A DNA stretch of 64,000 nt from Chitinibacter sp. SCUT-21 (GCA_041874755.1 CP102611.1:1984001-2048000), one strand, 5' to 3'. Counted from the stretch's first letter, positions 34,223-43,461 are shown. Notes: generated from the letters alone by a model not told the origin. Translations and numbers: made by a program.

Positions 34223-34393
34223 ATGACCTACGCTATCCACCCCGTTTGGGCCACCACCCAAAAACCCGAATCTTTGCGCTATGGACTGTATCAAGTGAGT
34301 AGCCATGGCGAAGTAGAAATTGCGCGCGCAAATCGACTTGAATCGATAGAAAGCCTGCGTCAGCACTTACTAAGTCATCAAAAAGGCAAATAA
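34223..34393 (+). CDS. small hypothetical protein (56 residues)
   Basis: A short frame from ATG to TAA encodes 56 residues (start MTYAIHPVWATTQKPESLRY). It contains GLYQVSSHGEVEIARANRL and a basic tail. AAAGAAG lies upstream of the ATG. The composition is protein-like with no low-complexity bias. I know no family. It may be a real small cytosolic protein. Confidence 0.5.
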   Translation: MTYAIHPVWATTQKPESLRYGLYQVSSHGEVEIARANRLESIESLRQHLLSHQKGK

Positions 34394-34753
34394 TCTGTAA
34401 GTGTAGCGATTTTGACTACAATTCGCTGCGCTCAAGCACTAAGCCATAACTCATTGAAGCTGCATTGATTTTGGTGAAATAACTCACAATGCATATTGAT
34501 TATGCTTACAACTTCCATCCTATGCATTTATCTTATCTACAACACCCAGTTGTCGGACCCTGCATAAAAATAAGTGTTTTCCCGAACAAAAAGCCTTAAA
34601 CATCAACAATATTTACATTTAATTAATGTGTAATTTACTTTTTACTTTCTTTTTTATTTCTAGTAGTAAGTTTATATTTGAGTACAGTGAGTTATTTCAT
34701 TGACAATACCCAGGTTAATTTTGACTAAAAAAGTCAGAAAATCAGGGGAAAGA
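34394..34753. other. AT-rich intergenic region before the metallopeptidase
   Basis: About 360 bases without a credible gene. The part from 34500 on is strongly AT-rich, with TATTT/ATTTA runs, and probably holds the promoter of the chitin-binding metallopeptidase. An element related to the REP-like hairpin (AATTCGCTGCGCTCA) lies near 34419-34435. Confidence 0.5.
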
Positions 34754-37153
34754 ATGAAGAATAAACTGAAATTGGCCGCAATCGCGGCCTTTGTTATTGG
34801 GGCTTTACCTAGCGTAGCTAGTGCCGCCTCATGCGCCGCAACTTGGCAAGCAACTAAAGCCTATGTGGCAGGAAATACGGTGAATTATCAGGGTAAAGAT
34901 TACCGTGCCAAATGGTGGACTCAAGGTGAAGACCCCGCGAATAATGCAATCGCTGGAAAACCATGGGAAGTCATCGCAATTTGCTCACCCACAGCAAGCA
35001 GTCCAATACCTACCCCAAGTGTAACGCCAACAATCAAGCCAACCATTGCCCCTACGGCAATACCCAATAGCCCGATTCCTAGCTCTAAGCCAAGCGCCAG
35101 CCCAAGCCCAGCGCCAACGAATACGTCGAGCCCAACTAGCACACCAAATCCAACGCTTATTCCAACCCCCACAAGCACAGCAACGCCAAATAGCGCTAGC
35201 TGCAATCCAATATGGAGCAGCAGTGCGACTTACACAGCGGGCCAAAAAGTCACACATCAAGGAATCAACTATCAAGCCAAATGGTGGACACAAGGCAATG
35301 ATCCTGCAACTAACTCAGGTGATGCACAGCCATGGCAAAAGCTCGGCACATGCGGAAATGCCGTGACGCCAAGCCCTTCGAGTAACCCAAGTACACCCGT
35401 ACCATCGACACCAACACCAGCTCCGATCACAACACCAGCCGTTCCCCCAGCCAATAGCGGGCTCGATCACTTAGTGATCAATGAAATTGCAAGCGATGCT
35501 TATTCACAAGGTAGCTGGTTTGAAATTTATAACCCAACGTCGCAAAGTATTTCACTGAATGACATCAGCGCGCGGATTCAAAGCAAAACACAAAATAGCG
35601 CAAATCTTTACCCGCTTAGCGGCGTCATTGAAGCGAATTCTTACCTAGTCATCGCCGCCAATACCGAAGCCGTGGCGCCGAAAAAAACCAATCAGATCCA
35701 ATACATCGGTAATTATCAAGATTGGCCAGTTTGGGGTAATGACAATGGCGCGATTGAATTGGTACGCAATGGGCAAACCATTGATTTTGTGCGCTTTGGC
35801 AATAACAACACCTCACCATTGACGGCCAATGCTTGGCTAGGTGGTGCAGCACCAGCACTCACTGGCACTGCCAATTACGCCTTGGTGCGCTACTACACCC
35901 AAACCAGCGATAACAATACCGCCGCAGATTGGCGCATCGTGCCGTTTGGTACACCAGCGGGTCGCAATGACGTCGATAGTAATGCTAGCGATGAAGACAA
36001 AGACGGAATCCCAACGAGCGCCAAAAAGCCCGGTGGTACTTACGCGGGATTAGATTTATACGCGATGGGTGCGCGCGCAGGTCGGCCGACGATTTTAGTG
36101 CATATTGATTGGATGCAAACTGCGACCGATGAAGGCATCAAGCCGCGTAAAGAAGCACTGCAAATGGTGCGCGAAGCCTTTAACCGCAAGGGCATTGATC
36201 TACTGTTTGACGCGGGCCAACTGCACAGCCCAAGCTTTAACCCGGCCGATTTTAACCTCGGCGGCGGGCAGGAAGTACCATTTGCGCGCTGCGTAACACT
36301 GTATAAAAACAATGATTGCGCCGACGTGATGGCCTACAAACAAAGCAGTATGGATGTACGCCGCCGCTTGATCTTTCACTATATGTTGATGGGATCAACG
36401 CAAAACACCAATGGTTATGGCGGCTCGTCGGGGCTAGCCGAAATTAATGGTAATGATCTATTAGTGAGCCTAGGTTTCTGGGGCCTCAATAGCAGCAGCG
36501 CCAGCAATCTGTACACGCTGATCAATTACCAAGCGGGTACGATCATGCATGAGCTAGGACACAATTTGGGCTTGCAACATGGCGGGAATGAGGCAACAAA
36601 CGACAAAACCAATTATTTGAGCGTGATGAATTACCTGTATCAACTCAACGGTGTGCCTAGTGATGCAAAAGGGCAAAGTATGAGTGAGCGGATTTATTAC
36701 AATCTGAACAATCGCGGCAAAGCAACGCCTGGCCGTGCCGCGAACAGTTATGGGGTCTGCGATTTGCTGGATGGGCCTTGCGGCAATCGCTTTGTGATTG
36801 ATTATTCCAATGGCAGCAGTGCACCACTGAATGAAAGTGCGCTGAACGAAGCGAGCCTCGTCGGTCGTGGCACCAGCGGCGGCGCTTTTGCCGATTGGAA
36901 CACCAATGGGTTTATCGATCAGCAAGTTGCCTTTGATATTAATAATGATGGCAGCACGCAAACTGCTCTAAGTGATTATGATGATTGGGGCAAAATTCAA
37001 TTGTCGTTTAATGGTGGAATGGTGAGCGTATTTGGATCGAGCATCGCTGCAGAGCAGAATTCAAAAATGAATCGTTCACTCAAAGACGAGCAATTAGAAA
37101 CTGCGCTAGAAAATCCACCACCGGCACATATGCTGCCGATCAACCAACGCTAA
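34754..37153 (+). CDS. secreted zinc metallopeptidase with two chitin-binding modules and a lamin-tail domain
   Basis: A 799-residue exported protein. Signal peptide about 1-24 (ends SVASAA). Two CBM5/12 modules (about 25-76 and 150-205) each have YxAKWWTQGxDP and a closing Trp. Pro/Thr/Ser linkers follow both. A lamin-tail-type domain (about 228-385) starts LDHLVINEIASDAYSQGSWF. The peptidase part has HELGHNLGLQH (His599, Glu600, His603, His609) and a Met-turn near 625, a metzincin arrangement. It probably binds chitin and digests associated protein. GGGGAAAG supports the ATG at 34754. Confidence 0.88.
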   Translation: MKNKLKLAAIAAFVIGALPSVASAASCAATWQATKAYVAGNTVNYQGKDYRAKWWTQGEDPANNAIAGKPWEVIAICSPTASSPIPTPSVTPTIKPTIAPTAIPNSPIPSSKPSASPSPAPTNTSSPTSTPNPTLIPTPTSTATPNSASCNPIWSSSATYTAGQKVTHQGINYQAKWWTQGNDPATNSGDAQPWQKLGTCGNAVTPSPSSNPSTPVPSTPTPAPITTPAVPPANSGLDHLVINEIASDAYSQGSWFEIYNPTSQSISLNDISARIQSKTQNSANLYPLSGVIEANSYLVIAANTEAVAPKKTNQIQYIGNYQDWPVWGNDNGAIELVRNGQTIDFVRFGNNNTSPLTANAWLGGAAPALTGTANYALVRYYTQTSDNNTAADWRIVPFGTPAGRNDVDSNASDEDKDGIPTSAKKPGGTYAGLDLYAMGARAGRPTILVHIDWMQTATDEGIKPRKEALQMVREAFNRKGIDLLFDAGQLHSPSFNPADFNLGGGQEVPFARCVTLYKNNDCADVMAYKQSSMDVRRRLIFHYMLMGSTQNTNGYGGSSGLAEINGNDLLVSLGFWGLNSSSASNLYTLINYQAGTIMHELGHNLGLQHGGNEATNDKTNYLSVMNYLYQLNGVPSDAKGQSMSERIYYNLNNRGKATPGRAANSYGVCDLLDGPCGNRFVIDYSNGSSAPLNESALNEASLVGRGTSGGAFADWNTNGFIDQQVAFDINNDGSTQTALSDYDDWGKIQLSFNGGMVSVFGSSIAAEQNSKMNRSLKDEQLETALENPPPAHMLPINQR

Positions 37154-37160
37154 CAAGCCT

Positions 37161-37182
37161 GAAGCCGCAGAAATGCGGCTTC
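37161..37182. terminator. terminator between convergent genes
   Basis: GAAGCCGCA pairs with TGCGGCTTC around GAAA, followed by TTTC. It lies 7 bases after the metallopeptidase stop and 12 before the convergent HD-GYP gene end. Confidence 0.75.
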
Positions 37183-37194
37183 TTTCATGAATGA

Positions 37195-38313
37195 TTAGCC
37201 ATGTACTTCATCGTAAGGGTCAGCAAACTCAATCGCTATCTGTTCAAAACGATCGGCTACCGAGAGAAAAGCATCGGTTAAGGCTGGATCAAAATGAGTT
37301 TCTCGACCTGCGCTGATAATCTCAACCGCTTTGGCATGACTGAAAGGGGGCTTGTAGACGCGGCGGCTGAGTAGGGCGTCATACACATCGGCAATCGCCA
37401 TTAAACGCGCAGAAACTGGAATCTGCTCGCCACTCAAACCTTGCGGGTAACCGCTACCATCCCATTTTTCCTGATGCCCGTAGGCAATTTCACGGGCGTA
37501 ATGCAGAAAAATACTATCTTCGCCCAACACGTTTTCCACTTCCAAAATGATGTTGCGCCCATAGGTAGGGTGGTTTTTCATGATCGCGAATTCTTCATCG
37601 GTCAATTTTGCGGGTTTATGCAAAATTGCATCAGGAATGCCGACTTTGCCGATATCGTGCAATGGCGCCGATTTAGCCATCCATTCAATATTGGCTGCAG
37701 TGAGTTCGCCGCTAAACCGCGGATGGGATGCCACTGCTTGGGCCAAAATACGTAAATACTCTTGCGTGCGTTTCAGGTGCAAGCCCGTTTCTTCATCGCG
37801 CAACTCAGCCATCACGCCCATGGCTAAAATAGTTGCATCTTGCATCTTCAGCAATTCAGCCGTGCGCTGCGCCACGCGCTCTTCCAAAGTTTGGTTGTGT
37901 AGTTTGAGCGCCGTTTTTAAATCCTGCATTTGCAAATGCGTGCGGATACGCGTTTGCACAATCACTGGCATCAAGGGCTTGTGAATGTAATCCGCCGCCC
38001 CCGCCTCAAAGCCAATCACCTCATCCGATTCTTGCGTTTTAGCCGTTAGAAAAATAATTGGAATATCGGCCGTGATTGGATTGGCTTTTAAACGCTGGCA
38101 AACCTCAATCCCATCCATATCAGGCATCATCACATCGAGCAAAATCAAATCGGGGATCGGCTCGCGCTGCGCGAGTTCAAGCGCTAATTGGCCATGCGTG
38201 GCAATCCGCAATTTGTATTGATCTTTCAAAATGGCGTTGAGTAGCGCCAAATTGGTCGGCGTATCATCCACGATCAGTAAAGTACGCCGATAAGCCTGAT
38301 AAAAATCATCCAT
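37195..38313 (-). CDS. response regulator with HD-GYP phosphodiesterase output
   Basis: A 372-residue protein. The receiver domain (about 8-125) has DDTPTN, the phospho-acceptor in LILLDVMMPDMDG, and the HKPL switch. A coiled coil leads to an HD-GYP domain (about 165-360): PLHDIGKVGIPDAIL, KNHPTYG, GHQEKWDGSGYPQGL and IADVYDALLSRR. HD-GYP domains hydrolyse c-di-GMP. The usual His-His pair before EKWDG reads Gly-His, as in a subgroup of these proteins. It overlaps the hybrid kinase gene by 8 bases and is the likely output of that relay. Confidence 0.92.
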   Translation of the reverse strand: MDDFYQAYRRTLLIVDDTPTNLALLNAILKDQYKLRIATHGQLALELAQREPIPDLILLDVMMPDMDGIEVCQRLKANPITADIPIIFLTAKTQESDEVIGFEAGAADYIHKPLMPVIVQTRIRTHLQMQDLKTALKLHNQTLEERVAQRTAELLKMQDATILAMGVMAELRDEETGLHLKRTQEYLRILAQAVASHPRFSGELTAANIEWMAKSAPLHDIGKVGIPDAILHKPAKLTDEEFAIMKNHPTYGRNIILEVENVLGEDSIFLHYAREIAYGHQEKWDGSGYPQGLSGEQIPVSARLMAIADVYDALLSRRVYKPPFSHAKAVEIISAGRETHFDPALTDAFLSVADRFEQIAIEFADPYDEVHG

Positions 38314-40528
38314 CGACCGCCCCCAACACGCTGGTTTTCAGTGCAGTTAAATCGATTAAGGCTTGGTCAAAATTAAAATCATAGCTCACCGCTCGGCTAA
38401 GCCGCTCGATCAATGGCTGCTCAGGTCGATGCGCAAGCCGCGATTTTAGCAATTCAATTTCATCTACCGCGTCGCCATCACAATTGCGAATCAGGGTTTC
38501 TAAGCGCTGGAACTGCGCCATTAACTGCGATGTATCTTCTTTCAATGCTTGATTTGATTGCTCTTCGGACGGATACACCTTGGCAATTGCATCCAACATT
38601 TGCGCAATGGCTTCGGCGAACTCTGTTTGCAGCGAGCTAGTTTGTCCAGGATGTAAGCGTAAAAATTGCTCCAATTCCATTGCCACAGCACTCAAACGCG
38701 TCATGCCTAAGGTGCCAGCCACGCCTTTGATGGAATGTACCAAGCGCTCGGCGGCGCGCGGATCTGTGACTAAATAGGCTTCAAATTGGGTATATGCTGT
38801 TTGGTAGTCATTCAAAAACTGCCGGAAAAGCGCTTCGTAAAGTTGAGCGTCACCCATTAATCTCGCTAATACATCTTGGGTATCTACTCCTGCAATAATC
38901 GGAACAATGCTTTTATCTAGATACTCCAATTGGGTATTAAATTGCTCAGGTGCGGTAATTTTGTCGCCGACCCATTTGGCAATCGTGTTAAACAACACAT
39001 CAGGTTGAATCGGTTTAGTAACATAGTCATTCATTCCGCTATCCAAACAACGCTGCCTTTCATCCGACATCGCGTGTGCGGTCATAGCAATAATCGGAAT
39101 CTGCTGCAGGCGAGGATCACATCGAATTAAGCGCGTCGCTTCATTGCCATCGAGTACAGGCATTTGCAAATCCATCAAGATCACATCGCAGGGCAAAGGC
39201 TCAATCGATAGCCAGCCTAAAGCCTCACCACCATGCTGGGCGAGGATCACGCTGGCGCCAACGCCGCTAAGTAATTCGCTCGCTACCTGTTGATTTAATG
39301 GATTGTCTTCGACTAACAAAACCCGTAACCCATGCAAAAACTGCGCATCAATCGGTGTATGACTATCCATTTGCGCGGCGAGCGCTTCTGATTTTTCAAG
39401 CAATAAAGTGAAATGAAAGATACTGCCCACATCAGGGGTGCTTTCAACCCAGATATCACCTTCCATTAAATTCACCAAGCGTTTACAAATCGACAAACCC
39501 AAACCCGTGCCGCCAAATTTACGCGTGGTTGAGCCATCGGCTTGAATAAATGGCTTAAATAAGCGAGTAATCTGTTCTGGTTTTAAGCCAATTCCAGAAT
39601 CTTGCACGGTGAAATGCAAGCGCACTTGCGAGCCCAGCTGTGCCACCCGTTCGATTTGCACCTTCACTTCGCCTTGCGGGGTAAATTTGATTGCATTGCT
39701 CACCAGATTATTTAACACCTGACCGATGCGCAGTGGGTCACCAACCAAGGCGGTGGGGCAATCGCTCGCCACCTTTACCGTAAGTTTGAGACCTTTTTCT
39801 TCTGCTTTAACTTGATGCAATGCACACAATTGATCGGTTATCGACGCCAAGCGAAATGGTACTAATTCGATTTGTAGCCGATTAGCTTCGATTTTAGAAA
39901 AATCGAGAATATCGTTCAGTATATGTAATAAGGATTCAGCGGCGAAGCTGGTTTTTTGCAGATAATCACGCTGCTTTTGGCTCAACTCTGTTTTGAGCAT
40001 TAAATGCGTCATCCCCAAAATGGCATTCATCGGGGTACGAATTTCATGGCTCATATTGGCCAAAAAATCACTTTTTAAGCGATTGGCCTGATCAGCCGCA
40101 TCTTTGGCGGCCAAAAGCTGTACTTCGACTTGTTTTTTTTCCTCAACCAAGCCACGCAATAAATTACTCAATTGCTCAAGGCTGGTGTGGTCTTGTTGGA
40201 TTTCTTTGTGCCCCAAATCTTTCAATAAAACATTGGCCGTATCCCACAGCGAATCCAATACGCGTTGCCTTGCAACCGCTTCTGCGCGTAAATCTTGGTT
40301 CGCTTGGGTTAATTCGGCGGAGCTTAATTCTAGGCTACGCGAACGCAATTCCAGATCACGTTCGGCTTGTTGATACGATTCATCTATTGCTAACAAGAAA
40401 CGCCGCATTTGTTCATGCGAAATCAGCGACGAATCACCCGCTTCAAGCGCCGACAAAGCAGCCTCACAAGCGGCTTCATCCTGCCAGCCAAAATGGCGTT
40501 TTAATTGCCTAAGCAGCAAGCGATTCAT
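38306..40528 (-). CDS. hybrid sensor histidine kinase with receiver and Hpt domains
   Basis: A cytosolic kinase of about 740 residues. An N-terminal coiled-coil region (about 20-150) precedes the HisKA box FLANMSHEIRTPMNAILGM, an ATPase domain (LRIGQVLNNLVSNAIKF, FGGTGLGLSICKRLV), a receiver domain (VLLVEDNPLNQQVASELL, DVILMDLQMPVLDG) and a C-terminal Hpt domain with His in RLVHSIKGVAGTLGM. There is no membrane segment, so the signal probably comes from the FIST protein. The ATG at 40528 is preferred over a TTG six bases upstream. The operon is FIST, this kinase, HD-GYP. Confidence 0.92.
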   Translation of the reverse strand: MNRLLLRQLKRHFGWQDEAACEAALSALEAGDSSLISHEQMRRFLLAIDESYQQAERDLELRSRSLELSSAELTQANQDLRAEAVARQRVLDSLWDTANVLLKDLGHKEIQQDHTSLEQLSNLLRGLVEEKKQVEVQLLAAKDAADQANRLKSDFLANMSHEIRTPMNAILGMTHLMLKTELSQKQRDYLQKTSFAAESLLHILNDILDFSKIEANRLQIELVPFRLASITDQLCALHQVKAEEKGLKLTVKVASDCPTALVGDPLRIGQVLNNLVSNAIKFTPQGEVKVQIERVAQLGSQVRLHFTVQDSGIGLKPEQITRLFKPFIQADGSTTRKFGGTGLGLSICKRLVNLMEGDIWVESTPDVGSIFHFTLLLEKSEALAAQMDSHTPIDAQFLHGLRVLLVEDNPLNQQVASELLSGVGASVILAQHGGEALGWLSIEPLPCDVILMDLQMPVLDGNEATRLIRCDPRLQQIPIIAMTAHAMSDERQRCLDSGMNDYVTKPIQPDVLFNTIAKWVGDKITAPEQFNTQLEYLDKSIVPIIAGVDTQDVLARLMGDAQLYEALFRQFLNDYQTAYTQFEAYLVTDPRAAERLVHSIKGVAGTLGMTRLSAVAMELEQFLRLHPGQTSSLQTEFAEAIAQMLDAIAKVYPSEEQSNQALKEDTSQLMAQFQRLETLIRNCDGDAVDEIELLKSRLAHRPEQPLIERLSRAVSYDFNFDQALIDLTALKTSVLGAVDG

Positions 40529-40530
40529 GA

Positions 40531-41670
40531 TCAAGCTTCACGCAAAATGCTGATCGTCATCGTTTGATTGTGTAATTTACAATCAGTTGAATTCACAAAG
40601 GGGCTGATTTCACCGTAGGAATAAAAACCCGTTAGCGTTGCACCTTGCCCCAACACTTCACCGACAGCCTCGACCTCTTCATCGACACGCCCCCCCATTA
40701 CCAATTTGCGGCCAACACAACTGACCAAAATAGCTAAAGATTCATCGGTGTCTTGCAACATTTGATGCGCAGCATTCGCAGCGGCTTCAGCGCCTTCAAT
40801 CAATGCATCATTGCTAGCGTGCATCAGACGCAAATAGCCATCCAGCACAATATCGCCAGCCAAAATCAGCGAACCCGCTGCTTCATCGACACCTAAAATG
40901 GTGCGAACCAAGCCCATTTCACTATGATCCTGGCCCAACATTTCGAAGGGAAACAATAAACCCGAGGTTGGCAATTGCGCTGCATAGCTTCCTAAGTAAC
41001 GTTTATAAACCTCTAGCGCCGATTCACCATCCAGTTCATACAAAATATTGCCAGCACAACGGGTCACTTTGCGCGCTGGGCCAAACGGTTTCCAGCCGCC
41101 GAATGATCCATGACCAATCGCAATCCCTTTGGGTAAACCTAACGCCAAAACAGCGTGATCGTTCACGCCATCATTGGTCATTACCCCCGTTTGTTTAAAG
41201 GCACCACCATCACCAGCCAAACCACCAATAATCGGTAAACCCGCGGGCAATTGGCTGGCTAGCCCTTCAATCAAGGCACTACCATTGATATTGACGCCTT
41301 GCCCCAGCACCAGCACCCCCGCTAATTCATGTGTGGCTAACTGCGAGCCTAAACGCTGCCCTGCCGCCAGGCTATCCTCCATATTTTTTAACTCGGTACT
41401 CGCCAACGGGGGTTTGCCATACTCCCAACTCACCGTTGTAATAATGGCCGAACCATCATTCACGCCATCTGCACTGATTTCCCCTGCGGTCGAACAACCA
41501 ACAAGAACTGCATCTGGAAAAGCTTGGCGCACTTGGGCGTAAAACACTGGGTTTTTGAGCAAATCAATCCCAGCAAAAACCAGCACCCAATCGGGAAAAT
41601 GGTTGCTAAATTGTTGTAGCGCGGGATGCAGTTCATTAATGGCATGAATCTGTTGTTGGGCAATCTGCAT
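40531..41670 (-). CDS. FIST-domain sensory protein
   Basis: A protein of about 379 residues with FIST N and C domains: VFAGIDLLKNPVFYAQVRQA then VLVGCSTAGEISADGV in the N part, and LLVSC-like/VMGGRVDEEVEAV and TGFYSYGEISPF in the C part. FIST proteins are predicted small-ligand (possibly amino acid) sensors linked to signal transduction. No membrane segment is present. The ATG at 41670 is chosen because GAGG lies 8 bases before it; GTG 41679 and ATG 41676 are alternatives. The stop is two bases from the hybrid kinase start. Confidence 0.88.
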   Translation of the reverse strand: MQIAQQQIHAINELHPALQQFSNHFPDWVLVFAGIDLLKNPVFYAQVRQAFPDAVLVGCSTAGEISADGVNDGSAIITTVSWEYGKPPLASTELKNMEDSLAAGQRLGSQLATHELAGVLVLGQGVNINGSALIEGLASQLPAGLPIIGGLAGDGGAFKQTGVMTNDGVNDHAVLALGLPKGIAIGHGSFGGWKPFGPARKVTRCAGNILYELDGESALEVYKRYLGSYAAQLPTSGLLFPFEMLGQDHSEMGLVRTILGVDEAAGSLILAGDIVLDGYLRLMHASNDALIEGAEAAANAAHQMLQDTDESLAILVSCVGRKLVMGGRVDEEVEAVGEVLGQGATLTGFYSYGEISPFVNSTDCKLHNQTMTISILREA

Positions 41671-41766
41671 GGCCATCACCTCACGAGTCTAATGCGATAA
41701 GTCTAGACAAGTAGAGGCCATAATTCAGGGAGAATCTGCAGATTTTTGCGCTTTGCATCGCGCAAA

Positions 41767-41797
41767 AAAACCGCCGTTACTTTCGCAAGGCGGTTTT
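41767..41797 (-). terminator. rho-independent terminator for a minus-strand transcript
   Basis: AAAACCGCC pairs with GGCGGTTTT. Read on the minus strand the stem is followed by a T run. No long gene ends here, so it implies a short minus-strand transcript covering 41800-42061. Confidence 0.8.
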
Positions 41798-41876
41798 ATG
41801 TTGGTGTTGCCTCAGCAGCAGCTTCAGCCGCTTGCTGTACTTTGCGCTCATTGGCCACTTTTTTTGATGTGCTCAT
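41796..41876 (-). CDS. putative 26-residue peptide
   Basis: A short frame (MSTSKKVANERKVQQAAEAA and six more residues) that would be an Ala/Glu/Lys-rich helix. Its ATG overlaps the TGA of the putative membrane protein upstream (ATGA), and its stop lies in the terminator stem. The overlap and the terminator are the only support, and it could be non-coding. Confidence 0.35.
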   Translation of the reverse strand: MSTSKKVANERKVQQAAEAAAEATPT

Positions 41877-42061
41877 GCAAGCTCAATGCGAGCCATCAAA
41901 TAAACTTGCCAGCAGTAACGCCGCCAAAGCAATGCTAGAAAAGAGTTACAAAGCCATACCCCAAAACACGAAATCGACCAAGCTCCAACAGAAAGTGCAA
42001 TCAGACCTCGACCTGCATCAAACAGAGCGCACAAAACTACCCAACTCACATAGACCAGCAT
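41873..42061 (-). CDS. putative small membrane protein (62 residues)
   Basis: A minus-strand frame from the ATG at 42061 encodes 62 residues with two or three hydrophobic segments (LVYVSWVVLCALFDAGRGLI, then WSISCFGVWLCNSFLALLW) and four Cys. It is divergent from the binding-protein gene at 42188. The downstream ATGA overlap and terminator suggest a short transcript. I know no homologue, and it could equally be the template of a small RNA. Confidence 0.4.
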   Translation of the reverse strand: MLVYVSWVVLCALFDAGRGLIALSVGAWSISCFGVWLCNSFLALLWRRYCWQVYLMARIELA

Positions 42062-42187
42062 AGCGCATTGGCAGCACGCTCTACGAGACCCCACCAACAG
42101 CTAGGCCTTCAGCTGTCGATCTGCACCACTTTCGGGCTGGGTTTTGTCTATATTGCCAATGATTCAGCAATTCGGATGGTTAAACAT

Positions 42188-42865
42188 ATGCTCAGCAAAA
42201 TCCTACTGGCCTTTTTTTTGCTGCACAGCACATGGCTGTATGCTGAATCTAAAATCATTACCCTAACTCGATTTGGCGAACAAGGTACACTAGAAAAGAG
42301 TGCAGAAGCCAAACTCACTCAAGCCTACGCCCAACTGGGCTATCAACTGCGATTTTCCAATTTACCCGGCAAACGCGCCCTCATTGAATCGAACGAAGGC
42401 ATTTATGATGGTGAATTAATCCGCAAACCAGGCTTAAGCACGGAATACCCTAACCTCATTCAGGTAAATGTCCCCATCGCGTCGATTTCAATCGTCGCCT
42501 ATGCCCGTGACCCATCAATACAGCTGGAACAGGGCTGGACCAGTTTACGTGCACACTCATTTGCTTATGAACGCGGCACCCAGCTGATTGAAAATAATAT
42601 CAAAGGCTTTGCTCGGAGCTTGGCCACTAGCGACAATCAAATCGCTTTTCAAAACCTACTGCTGCATCGCGTTGATTTGGTCATTAGCCATCAAGCAGGC
42701 GCGCTGGAGATCCTGCAAAAACTACCCAATTCTCCCAAGCTATACCAACTCAGTCCGCCACTGGTCGTGTCACCGCTTTATCACTATGTGCATAAAAAAC
42801 ATGCCGATTTGGTTGCCCCACTGGAAGCCAAACTCAGACAATTAGAAGGACAAATTCCACAATAA
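42188..42865 (+). CDS. periplasmic solute-binding-like protein (SBP family 3 type)
   Basis: A 225-residue exported protein. The signal peptide is LSKILLAFFLLHSTWLYAES. The mature part (IITLTRFGEQGTLEKSAEAK, YAQLGYQLRFSNLPGKRALI, GELIRKPGLSTEYPNLIQVN) follows the short SBP_bac_3-like proteins common in Neisseriales and Vibrionales that lie alone, without ABC partners, and may act as sensors. GGATGG upstream supports the ATG at 42188; 42176 is an alternative. The ligand is unknown. Confidence 0.78.
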   Translation: MLSKILLAFFLLHSTWLYAESKIITLTRFGEQGTLEKSAEAKLTQAYAQLGYQLRFSNLPGKRALIESNEGIYDGELIRKPGLSTEYPNLIQVNVPIASISIVAYARDPSIQLEQGWTSLRAHSFAYERGTQLIENNIKGFARSLATSDNQIAFQNLLLHRVDLVISHQAGALEILQKLPNSPKLYQLSPPLVVSPLYHYVHKKHADLVAPLEAKLRQLEGQIPQ

Positions 42866-42897
42866 CCGAGACATGGCTTTTAACGGTATTTCGCTCT

Positions 42898-43395
42898 TTA
42901 GATTGGTCCCAAATAATCCATTTTTCCAATCTCAACGCCGTTATTGCGCAGCAAGGCGTACGCCATCGAGACGTGGAAATATAAATTGGGCGCGACAAAT
43001 TGCAGTAAATACACATCAGCGCTCATCGGGTTAGGCATATACGGTAGCTGAATAGTTTTCGCTGCCGCATTGGCAAAGCTCGCCTCGGGTACGCTTTGGA
43101 TAAATTTCAGTGTATCGGCAATGCGCTCTTTTAATTCGGCCAAGGTTTTTTCATTGTCTTCGTGTTTGGGCGCGGCGGTGTCGCTAAGGCGCGCAACGGC
43201 AAATTTACTGGTATCACAGGCGATCTGGATTTGCTTCACAAACGGCAACATATCTGGCGCCAAGCGTAAACCCAGCATTGTGTCGTCGCTGACTTTTTTC
43301 GCCAGCGCATAGTCACTGGCTTTATCCAGCAGATGCGAAAGCTGCTGCAAAGCGCGTGTATACACAGGAACAGATAATTGATAGTAGCTAAACAT
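42898..43395 (-). CDS. DUF1993 protein
   Basis: A 165-residue four-helix-type protein. The DUF1993 pattern is clear: YYQLSVPVYTRALQQLSHLL, LRLAPDMLPFVKQIQIACD, and the end LYFHVSMAYALLRNNGVEIG followed by KMDYLG. These proteins resemble the DinB-like helical fold and have no known function. It stands alone, convergent with the binding-protein gene. An AGGAG-like element (GGAGAG) precedes the ATG. Confidence 0.88.
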   Translation of the reverse strand: MFSYYQLSVPVYTRALQQLSHLLDKASDYALAKKVSDDTMLGLRLAPDMLPFVKQIQIACDTSKFAVARLSDTAAPKHEDNEKTLAELKERIADTLKFIQSVPEASFANAAAKTIQLPYMPNPMSADVYLLQFVAPNLYFHVSMAYALLRNNGVEIGKMDYLGPI

Positions 43396-43461
43396 CGGAC
43401 TCTCCTAATGAGTTGCGGCCAGAATCGATTAAAGGCATATGCCTTTAAGCAGCATTGCGGC

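Noticed and set aside
41746..42063. A + strand frame of 105 codons between the FIST and binding-protein genes
   Set aside because: It runs through a terminator hairpin pointing the other way and has no ribosome site or protein-like pattern.
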